Positions 1 through 5,940 of a DNA stretch of 18,466 bases are shown one piece after another. The DNA is from CAYLHQ01 sp964628935. GTDB lineage: Bacteria; Acidobacteriota; Polarisedimenticolia; Polarisedimenticolales; DASRJG01. Within the stretch, counting starts at the first letter, position 1. Each line of letters begins with the position of its first letter. The notes under the pieces were generated by a model that saw only the letters and a program-made list of their open reading frames with translations, ran no database searches and was not told where the DNA came from. A program made the translations under genes and the position numbers. The stretch spans positions 1-18,466 of the forward strand of contig CAZVOE010000058.1 of the NCBI GenBank assembly GCA_964628935.1. Reading direction: 5' to 3'.

Positions 1-1
1 C

Positions 2-64
2 TACACGCACGTCGCCCGCGAGCGGCTCCGCCGTCTGTACGACCGATCCCATCCGCGGGCCTGA
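2..64 (+). CDS. xerD: Tyrosine recombinase XerC/XerD, C-terminal end only
   Basis: The first bases read as an open frame of 20 codons ending in TGA at 62-64. The peptide begins Y-T-H-V and ends H-P-R-A. This matches the extreme C-terminus of XerC/XerD site-specific recombinases, where the tyrosine of the 'IYTHV' motif is the nucleophile that attacks DNA during chromosome-dimer resolution, and where the family tail ends in an 'HPRA'-like sequence. The remainder lies upstream of the window. Too little is visible to separate XerC from XerD with certainty. XerD is preferred because, from memory, xerD-accA neighbourhoods occur in Acidobacteriota-like genomes. Confidence 0.72.
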   Translation, partial: YTHVARERLRRLYDRSHPRA

Positions 65-73
65 GCGGTCCAC

Positions 74-100
74 TTGACAGGGTCGTCACGGCTCGATTAT
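74..100 (+). promoter_or_regulatory. Sigma-70 type promoter for accA
   Basis: A perfect -35 hexamer TTGACA lies at 74-79. A GATTAT at 95-100 matches four of six -10 consensus bases, with a 15-base spacer. Transcription would be expected to begin around base 107, about five bases before the accA GTG. That would make the message leaderless or nearly so. The start point is inferred from spacing only. Confidence 0.55.
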
Positions 101-111
101 CCCTTCCGTCC

Positions 112-1071
112 GTGAACGCCTCCGAAGACGCATTCGAAGAGCCCATCCTCGATCTGGAGAGACGGATCGAGGCCCTCTCCGGAATGGGCGACGACCTTTC
201 GATGGCCCGAAAGCGCGACCGACTCGCGCAGGAGCTGGAAGCGCTGCGCGCGCGGGTCTTCGCGGCGCTGACACCGTGGCAGAAGACGCTCGTCGCGCGG
301 CACGCGAAGCGTCCGTACACGCTCGACTACGTGCGCTACCTCCTCGAGGACTGGACCGAACTCCACGGAGACCGGCGCTACTCCGACGATCCGGCGATCG
401 TCGGGGGGTTCGGCAACTTCCGCGGCCGTCCGGTCCTCGTCGTGGGGCACCAGAAGGGTCGCGACACGAAGGAGAAGATCCATCGCAACTTCGGCATGCC
501 GAGACCGGAGGGCTACCGCAAGGCGCTTCGGCTCATGAAGTTGGCCGAGAAGTTCCGGCGACCCGTGCTGACCTTCATCGACACCCCCGGCGCGTACCCC
601 GGGATCGGTGCCGAAGAGCGGGGCCAAGCGGAGGCGATCGCGGTGAATCTCCGGGAGATGGCGCGGCTGACGGTGCCGATCGTGGCCACCGTCACCGGCG
701 AGGGCGGGAGCGGCGGGGCGTTGGCGATCGGCGTCGGGAATCGCGTCAACATGCTGGAGTTCGCCGTGTACTCGGTCATCAGCCCGGAGGGGTGCGCGGC
801 GATTCTCTGGCGCGACGCGAGCAAGAATCGGGAAGCCGCGCGGGCGATGCGGATGACGGCGCAGGACCTTCTCGAGCTCGACATCATCGACGAGGTCATC
901 CCCGAGGTGCTCGGCGGCGCGCATGTCGACCCGCAGGCGCAGGCCTCGATCGTGGGCGACACCATCGAGCGGCAGCTCCGGGATATGGACGGGATGCCGC
1001 CGGCGCGTCTGGTATCCGAGCGGCGCGACCGCTTTCGCCGAGTGGGGCGCATCCGCCTTCCGGCGGCCTAG
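112..1071 (+). CDS. accA: Acetyl-CoA carboxylase carboxyltransferase subunit alpha
   Basis: AccA pairs with AccD to transfer CO2 from carboxybiotin to acetyl-CoA, giving malonyl-CoA for fatty acid synthesis in the cytoplasm. The 319-residue product has the family's usual length and order. An N-terminal helix reads FEEPILDLERRIEAL (residues 8-22). A conserved HQKGRDTKEKIHRNFGMP stretch starts near residue 113. The crotonase-fold core has DTPGAYPGIGAEERGQ (157-172) and GEGGSGGALAIG (196-207). The FEEPILDLE stretch is needed, and no other start codon lies just upstream, so the GTG at 112 is chosen although no Shine-Dalgarno sequence precedes it. accD is not in the window. The gene's 3' end overlaps the convergent mazG by four bases. 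Confidence 0.96.
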   Translation: MNASEDAFEEPILDLERRIEALSGMGDDLSMARKRDRLAQELEALRARVFAALTPWQKTLVARHAKRPYTLDYVRYLLEDWTELHGDRRYSDDPAIVGGFGNFRGRPVLVVGHQKGRDTKEKIHRNFGMPRPEGYRKALRLMKLAEKFRRPVLTFIDTPGAYPGIGAEERGQAEAIAVNLREMARLTVPIVATVTGEGGSGGALAIGVGNRVNMLEFAVYSVISPEGCAAILWRDASKNREAARAMRMTAQDLLELDIIDEVIPEVLGGAHVDPQAQASIVGDTIERQLRDMDGMPPARLVSERRDRFRRVGRIRLPAA

Positions 1072-1880
1072 AGCGCCGAAGGGCCCGGACCTCCCTCGCC
1101 CTTGATCTCATTCCAGACTCGTTCCATCCGCTCCGGTCCGGCTTCCGAGGGCTCGAGTCCGCGCTCGCGGAGCGAACTCTCGAGCCGACGAAAACGCCGC
1201 TCGAACTTCGCGTTCGCCCCTTCGAGGCATTTCTCCGCGTCGAGTCGGAGCTTCCGGGCGAAGTTGGCGATCGTGAACAGGAGGTCGCCGAGTTCCTCTT
1301 CGAGTCGCGCTCGGTCGCCGGAAACGACGGCCTCCCGCAACTCGCTCCACTCCTCCTCGACCTTCTCCATCACGTCCTCCGCGCGGTTCCAATCGAAGCC
1401 GACTCGCGAGGCTTTCTTTCCCAGTCGCTCGGACTTGAGGAGCGCGGGGAGCGCGCGCGGAACCCCGTCGAGGACGGAGGGGGCGGCGACCGAACCCTCG
1501 TCCGCCTTTTCCGATCGCTTGATCTCCTCCCAACGTCTCAGCACTTGGTCCGAGTCATCGAGACGATCCTTTCCGAAAACGTGCGGATGCCGTCGGATCA
1601 TCTTGGCGCCGATTCCGCGTACGACGTCGAAGGCGTCGAAATCGCCTCCCTCCTTCGCGAGGCGGCTCAGGAAGACGACCTGGAAGAGCAGATCGCCCAG
1701 CTCCTCCCGAAGGCCGATCGGATCCTGCCGGTCGATCGCGTCGACCACCTCGTAGCACTCCTCGAGGAGATAGCCACGAAGACTGCCGTAGGTCTGTTCG
1801 CGGTCCCAGGGGCATCCGCCCGGATCGCGCAGCCGATCCATCAGGGCGACGAGGTCTTCGAAATTCCGGACGTTCTCCAA
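1068..1880 (-). CDS. mazG: Nucleoside triphosphate pyrophosphohydrolase MazG
   Basis: MazG hydrolyses NTPs and dNTPs to the monophosphate and pyrophosphate, cleaning nucleotide pools and lowering (p)ppGpp-related stress signalling in some bacteria. Two tandem MazG domains are visible. The first carries CPWD (residues 23-26), EECYE (40-44) and an ELGD ending at 63. The second carries EEWSE (176-180) and ELGD (196-199). Both sets of Mg-binding acidic residues are intact. The chosen start is TTG at 1880, giving 270 residues, close to the roughly 263 of the E. coli enzyme. A longer frame to 2009 exists, but its extra 43 residues are unlike the family and would run through the divergent promoter region. 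A purine-rich AAGGAAAGG lies seven bases before the TTG. Confidence 0.93.
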   Translation of the reverse strand: MENVRNFEDLVALMDRLRDPGGCPWDREQTYGSLRGYLLEECYEVVDAIDRQDPIGLREELGDLLFQVVFLSRLAKEGGDFDAFDVVRGIGAKMIRRHPHVFGKDRLDDSDQVLRRWEEIKRSEKADEGSVAAPSVLDGVPRALPALLKSERLGKKASRVGFDWNRAEDVMEKVEEEWSELREAVVSGDRARLEEELGDLLFTIANFARKLRLDAEKCLEGANAKFERRFRRLESSLRERGLEPSEAGPERMERVWNEIKGEGGPGPSAL

Positions 1881-1939
1881 GGGCCGACCTTTCCTTGACT
1901 TGCCCGGAGCGGGGTTCCATGTTTGCCCGCGCCCGTTCG

Positions 1940-1969
1940 TTGGAAGCGGGAGAAATCGGATGTTACCAT
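1940..1969 (+). promoter_or_regulatory. Probable extended -10 promoter for the DUF1844 gene
   Basis: TTGGAA at 1940-1945 and TACCAT at 1964-1969 are 18 bases apart, and TGT directly before the -10 makes it an extended -10 type. It lies in the 140-base divergent gap between mazG and the DUF1844 gene. Transcription would start near 1976, about 45 bases before the ATG at 2021. Confidence 0.4.
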
Positions 1970-2020
1970 CGCGCCTTCTTGTCGGTCCCGAGCCACATCG
2001 GGCGCCCACGGGAGGAGCGG

Positions 2021-2506
2021 ATGGCGGAAGGGGAGAGCCTAGAGGGGAACGGAGCGGAATCGGAGGGGTCCCAGCCTCGGTTCAAGGTGACGGACCGCCG
2101 CAGCTTTCGGCCCGACGGCACGCCGCGACACGATTCGGTCGATTCCCCGGAAGAGCCCGGGGACGCGGGGAGGCCGATGGGGGCGGAGGTGAATCCCCCC
2201 GTGCCGGATCGATCGGAGGGAGGGGGGTTCGAGCGGAGGTCCCTGGACGAGCCGGAGGGGATCGACATCACGGTGCTGATCAACGCGATGGCGCAGCCCG
2301 CGCTGATCTACCTCGGAGAGGTCCCCCATCCCGCAACGGGCCAGCCCGTCCTGGAACTCGAGCAGGCGCGGCTTCAGATCGACATGCTCGACCTGCTCCG
2401 CGTCAAGTGTCGCGGGAACCTGACGCCGCAGGAGGAATCGCTCCTCGAGCGCGTTCTGTACCAGCTCCGCATGCTCTACGTGACGAGGAGTTCGGCGAAG
2501 CGTTGA
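2021..2506 (+). CDS. DUF1844 family protein
   Basis: This 161-residue protein has a low-complexity, acidic and proline-rich N-terminal half containing FKVTDRRSF (21-29). A compact helical C-terminal half (about 81-154) matches DUF1844. Key pieces are NAMAQPALIYLGEVP, ARLQIDMLDLL and RGNLTPQEESLLERVLYQLR. The family is common in Acidobacteriota and delta-type Proteobacteria and has no established function; no enzyme motif, signal peptide or membrane segment is visible. The start is the ATG at 2021, preceded by GGAGGAG at 2011-2017. An open frame continues upstream to 1895, but it crosses the likely promoter. It appears to lead an operon with the TPR membrane protein and the DUF4388 protein downstream. 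Confidence 0.88.
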   Translation: MAEGESLEGNGAESEGSQPRFKVTDRRSFRPDGTPRHDSVDSPEEPGDAGRPMGAEVNPPVPDRSEGGGFERRSLDEPEGIDITVLINAMAQPALIYLGEVPHPATGQPVLELEQARLQIDMLDLLRVKCRGNLTPQEESLLERVLYQLRMLYVTRSSAKR

Positions 2507-2514
2507 CCGGGCAT

Positions 2515-2553
2515 CCCCTTCCCGGCGACTCGCGCCGACCGAGCCGGGAGGGG
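2515..2553 (+). promoter_or_regulatory. Hairpin that would mask the ribosome-binding site of the TPR gene
   Basis: CCCCTTCCCGGC at 2515-2526 can pair with GCCGGGAGGGG at 2543-2553, with one bulged T and a 16-base loop. The right arm contains the GGGAGGGG that serves as Shine-Dalgarno sequence for the TTG start at 2562. In the transcript the stem would hide that site. There is no U-tract, so it does not look like an intrinsic terminator. The regulatory role is inferred. Confidence 0.4.
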
Positions 2554-2561
2554 ACAGGCCG

Positions 2562-4598
2562 TTGAAGCGACCCCGAGCGACGAGAGGGGGGGCACGGACT
2601 TGGGTCGTCCTCGTCGGCGTAGTGTCCGTCCTCCTTTTCCCGGCGGCTGCGCAGGAGGTGGACAGCGGCGTCATCCGCCTCGCTCCGGTCTCCGGCGCGG
2701 CCAGCGCGGGGGAGAGCTCCCCCGGGCTCCTCGGAAACGGGGAGCGGCGCGGATTCGACGATCAGGCGTTCGGGACGACAATCGAGAGCCTCTGGTTCCA
2801 GCGCAAAGCCTACCTCGCCGAAGGCCGGACCGAGGAAGCGCTCCGCCAAGCCGAGTCGATCCGGAGCTTCACGGCGGAGGAGGGCGTTCGCCGGCTCGAA
2901 ACCCCTGCCGCGGCTCTGCTCTTGGAAGCGGAGCGCGCACTTCGGGATGGGAACCACGTCCGCGCCCTCGAAGCGCTGCACCTGGCGGAGGGCCTCGATC
3001 CGGGGCGATCCCAGATTCGTCTCCTCCGCGCGGGCGCGCTGTGGGCGTCCGGATCGGGCGCGCTCGCGGCGCTCGCGGAATCGGCGCGCGCGATCCGGGG
3101 GCTCTTCGCGACGTTCGTCACGGATCCGGCCCGCTTGCAGCCCTTCGCGTTGGTGCTGCTGATCGCTTTTCTCGTGACCAGCGCGACCTTCTCCCTCCTC
3201 ATGGCGATCCGCTACCAGCGCCCGCTGCGGCACGACGTCGAGGAGTGGATGACCGCGCGCGGCCACGGGGAGTACGCGATCCCAGCCGGATGGGCCGTTG
3301 TGCTCTTGCCGCTGTGGACGTGGGTCGCGGCCGGCTGGATCTTCTTCTACTGGATCGTCGTGACGTTCCGTTACATGCGGCGCCCGGAGCGTTGGATCTC
3401 GCTGCTGCTCCTGTGCGGTGTGGCGTTTTCCAACCCGCTGTATCGCGCCGGTGTCGGCCTCTTCGCCAAGACCGCCGATCCGCGGATTCGAACGATCCTC
3501 GCGGCCGCGAGCGGGGAGTACGATCCCGAGCTCATCGTGCGGCTCCGGGAGATGGTGGAGGCCCACCCGACCGACGTCACGTATCGATTCCTGCTCGGCG
3601 GCCTGTACAAGGACGGACGGTTCTTCGAGGAGGCGTTCGAGGAGTACAAGCGGGTCCTCGCGCTCGCGCCGTCGACCTGGCAGGCGTACGTCAACATCGG
3701 GAACCTCTACCTGCAAATCGGGCAGTACGGAGAAGCAATCGCTCAGTACCGGAAGGCGCTCGACGTGAACCCGGCGGCGGTGATCGCCCTGATGAACACC
3801 TACCACGCGCAAACCGAATCCTTCCGGCTGAACGAGGCGGCGGAGACCCTCGAACTCGCGCGGCGCATCGATTCGGAGCAGGTGGCACGAATGCTCTCCG
3901 CGCCACGGCCCGGCCACTCCCTCGCCGCAACCGACGCGACGCTGGACACGGGGGCCGTGTGGGGCGAGCTGCTGGAGGATCCTCGAGCGACGAGGGCGAC
4001 GGCGAGCGGCTCCGCGGTGAACCGCATCGGTCTCTACGTTCGGCGCGCCGCCAGCCCTTCGGCGCTTTTCGCCGTTCTGACGGCCGCACTGGCGCTCGCG
4101 TCGCTCCTTCCGGCGCGCGTGCCGGCACGTTGCTGCAGCCGCTGTGGTCGCCCCTTCTGCGCGCGATGCAAGTCCGGGAGGGATGCTCCGGAGTACTGTA
4201 GCCACTGCGTGCACCTCTTCGTCCTGGGGGCCGGCCTCGCTCCGGAGACGAAGAGCCGGAAGATGTACGAGATCGAGGCCCACGACCGAAGGCAGCGACT
4301 CCTGCGCGGCCTGTTCTCGTTCTTCCTTCCGGGGTCCGGCGACGTCCTCGCCGGCGGTCCGGCTCGCGGATCGGCGCTCTGTCTCGCTTGGTCCGCGGCG
4401 CTCCTGGCGGCCCTGCCGCTTTCGTTCCGCCCCGTGGAGGCGTTGCTCGGGCTCAGGCTGCACCTCGACGTGATTCGGGCGGGGGCCGTTCCCCCCACGC
4501 TGCACGTGGAGCCGGTGGCCGTCGTCGCCCTGCCGCTGGCGCTCGCGGTCTGGGCCATCGCGAATCTCCGCTCCTTCGCAATCCGGCGAGAGGTCTGA
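2562..4598 (+). CDS. Signal-peptide, TPR and zinc-ribbon multi-pass membrane protein
   Basis: I do not recognise this 678-residue protein as a named family. It starts at TTG (2562), eight bases after GGGAGGGG. Residues 1-30 form a signal peptide: basic MKRPRATRGG, a hydrophobic core, then FPAAA before QEVD. A helical repeat-like region follows (about 75-180). Hydrophobic helices lie near 192-216, 242-270 and 278-297. Clear TPR repeats span about 340-405, including GNLYLQIGQYGEAIAQYRKALDVNP split over two helices. Another helix lies at 500-520. A cysteine-rich module with C524/C525, C528, C533, C536, C546 and C549 resembles a zinc ribbon. Two more helices lie at about 604-622 and 652-669. It is probably an inner-membrane assembly or scaffold protein. 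It ends one base before the DUF4388 gene, so the two are likely cotranslated and may act together. Confidence 0.85.
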   Translation: MKRPRATRGGARTWVVLVGVVSVLLFPAAAQEVDSGVIRLAPVSGAASAGESSPGLLGNGERRGFDDQAFGTTIESLWFQRKAYLAEGRTEEALRQAESIRSFTAEEGVRRLETPAAALLLEAERALRDGNHVRALEALHLAEGLDPGRSQIRLLRAGALWASGSGALAALAESARAIRGLFATFVTDPARLQPFALVLLIAFLVTSATFSLLMAIRYQRPLRHDVEEWMTARGHGEYAIPAGWAVVLLPLWTWVAAGWIFFYWIVVTFRYMRRPERWISLLLLCGVAFSNPLYRAGVGLFAKTADPRIRTILAAASGEYDPELIVRLREMVEAHPTDVTYRFLLGGLYKDGRFFEEAFEEYKRVLALAPSTWQAYVNIGNLYLQIGQYGEAIAQYRKALDVNPAAVIALMNTYHAQTESFRLNEAAETLELARRIDSEQVARMLSAPRPGHSLAATDATLDTGAVWGELLEDPRATRATASGSAVNRIGLYVRRAASPSALFAVLTAALALASLLPARVPARCCSRCGRPFCARCKSGRDAPEYCSHCVHLFVLGAGLAPETKSRKMYEIEAHDRRQRLLRGLFSFFLPGSGDVLAGGPARGSALCLAWSAALLAALPLSFRPVEALLGLRLHLDVIRAGAVPPTLHVEPVAVVALPLALAVWAIANLRSFAIRREV

Positions 4599-4599
4599 G

Positions 4600-5820
4600 G
4601 TGGCGCTCCAGGGGACCATCAAGGACTTCGGACTCGCGGAGATCCTGCAACTCCTCGGGATCCAGAGAAAGTCGGGAGTCCTCTCCGTGGACAACGGAGA
4701 AGACGTGGTGACCGTGACGTTCTTCGAAGGACAGATCGTGGGCGCGGACGCGAAAACGCGGAATCTGGAGGATCTGCTCGGCTCGGTGCTGGTCCGCACC
4801 GGGCGGATCACGGAAGGTCAACTGCAAGACGCCCTCCGGGTCCAGAAGAGCACGCTGCAACGGCTCGGCTACGTCCTCGTGAAGTCGGGCGCGATTTCGG
4901 AAAGCGACCTGCGGGAGGCCCTCCGGATTCAGGTGTCGCAGATCGTGTATCGCCTGTTCCGTTGGAGGTCGGGCACCTATCACTTCACACCCACGGAGCA
5001 CGTCGAGTACGACGAGGAGCACTTCACTCCGATCGGCGCCGAGACCATCCTCATGGAAGGCGCTCGGATGATCGACGAGTGGCCGATCATCGAACGCCGC
5101 CTGCGATCTCCGAGTCTGGTCTTCCGAAAGACGGAGGAGGGGGAACGCCTCGATACCCCGGTCGCCTCGATCGTCGAAGCCGATGTCGACCTCGCGCTCG
5201 ACCGTGCGGAAGGGAACGAGGCCCCGCCCGAAGGCGCCCTCGGAGTCGAGGAGCGGGACGTCCTGCACCTGGTGAACGGACGATATACGGTGCAGGACAT
5301 CGTGAATCGTTGCCCCCTCGGGGAGTTCGACACCTACCGGATCCTGTACGACCTCCTCGACCGGAACCTCATCGCGGAGGTACGGGAGGAGACGAGCGAG
5401 CGCGCCGATGCCGCGGACGATCGGCGCGCGCGCATCCGCGCCGTGGCGATGAGCGGCGCCTTGTTCCTCCTGGCCGCCGCCTCCTTGGCCACGCTCTCCG
5501 CGAACCCGGTGTCACCGTGGCGTCTGTCCCGGGCGGGCTCGGACACGGAGGCACTGAACGCCTATGCGAGCCGCGGAAGGCTCGAGAAAATCGAAAAAGC
5601 TCTTCGGATCCACTACCTGGACCGCGGGACCCTTCCGGGGCAGCTGAACGACCTGGTCGCGGCAGGGTGCCTCCGGACATCGGACCTGTCCGACCCGTGG
5701 GGCCGCCCCTACGCGTACGAGGGGGACTCGACCGGGTATGTGCTCGCGGGTTCCGGTCCAGAGGGGCAGGCTTCCGAGAGTCTCGTTTTTCGGAGGCGCC
5801 TGCTTTCTTCCCGGCGTTGA
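4600..5820 (+). CDS. DUF4388 / MshEN-like protein with transmembrane helix and GspG-like C-terminus
   Basis: The protein has 406 residues. Residues 1-60 match DUF4388 (ALQGTIKDFGLAEILQLLG, then SGVLSV and FFEGQIVGA), a signalling module common in delta-type Proteobacteria and Acidobacteriota. Residues 56-115 look like the GspE N-terminal/MshEN fold (LGSVLVRTGRITEGQLQDAL, then LGYVLVKSGAISESDL), which binds cyclic di-GMP in some proteins. A second DUF4388-like part follows (RLFRWRSGTYHF). A single hydrophobic helix spans about 281-302. The C-terminus (317-390) resembles the globular part of the type II secretion pseudopilin GspG (SDPWGRPYAYEG, GYVLAGSGPEGQ). No prepilin leader is visible. The start is GTG at 4600, one base after the TPR gene stop. 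The signalling and pseudopilin-like roles are inferred from motifs. Confidence 0.88.
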   Translation: MALQGTIKDFGLAEILQLLGIQRKSGVLSVDNGEDVVTVTFFEGQIVGADAKTRNLEDLLGSVLVRTGRITEGQLQDALRVQKSTLQRLGYVLVKSGAISESDLREALRIQVSQIVYRLFRWRSGTYHFTPTEHVEYDEEHFTPIGAETILMEGARMIDEWPIIERRLRSPSLVFRKTEEGERLDTPVASIVEADVDLALDRAEGNEAPPEGALGVEERDVLHLVNGRYTVQDIVNRCPLGEFDTYRILYDLLDRNLIAEVREETSERADAADDRRARIRAVAMSGALFLLAAASLATLSANPVSPWRLSRAGSDTEALNAYASRGRLEKIEKALRIHYLDRGTLPGQLNDLVAAGCLRTSDLSDPWGRPYAYEGDSTGYVLAGSGPEGQASESLVFRRRLLSSRR

Positions 5821-5840
5821 CTTTCGGGGAAGTCGCCGAT

Positions 5841-5852
5841 CGTTCCGGAACG
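5841..5852. promoter_or_regulatory. 12-base palindrome upstream of the dnaK promoter
   Basis: CGTTCCGGAACG is a perfect palindrome eight bases before the -35 hexamer of dnaK. It is not a CIRCE element (no TTAGCACTC/GAGTGCTAA) and has no U-tract. It could be an operator for an unknown regulator, a transcript-end hairpin for the upstream gene, or chance. Confidence 0.3.
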
Positions 5853-5860
5853 CTCCGATC

Positions 5861-5889
5861 TTGACACCCCCGCCAGCGCGTCTTACAAG
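5861..5889 (+). promoter_or_regulatory. Sigma-70 type promoter for dnaK
   Basis: TTGACA at 5861-5866 and TACAAG at 5884-5889 (four of six consensus bases) are 17 bases apart. Transcription would start near 5896, leaving a leader of about 45 bases that contains GGAGGG at 5931-5936 before the ATG. No sigma-32 type CCCCAT -10 box is visible, so heat control by an RpoH-like factor is not supported here. Confidence 0.6.
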
Positions 5890-5940
5890 TGCCGCCGGTT
5901 CGGTCCCGGTTTCCGGGCTTCGCCGGGCCTGGAGGGTCGC

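Noticed and set aside
2403..4811. 802-codon open frame on the minus strand opposite the TPR gene
   Set aside because: Long antisense frames are common in G+C-rich coding DNA. The product is rich in R, P, E and H with no recognisable domain, while the plus strand encodes a coherent signal peptide, helices and TPRs.
5821..5940. CIRCE operator or sigma-32 promoter before dnaK
   Set aside because: Neither the TTAGCACTC/GAGTGCTAA repeat nor a CCCCAT-type -10 is present; the sites fit a sigma-70 promoter.
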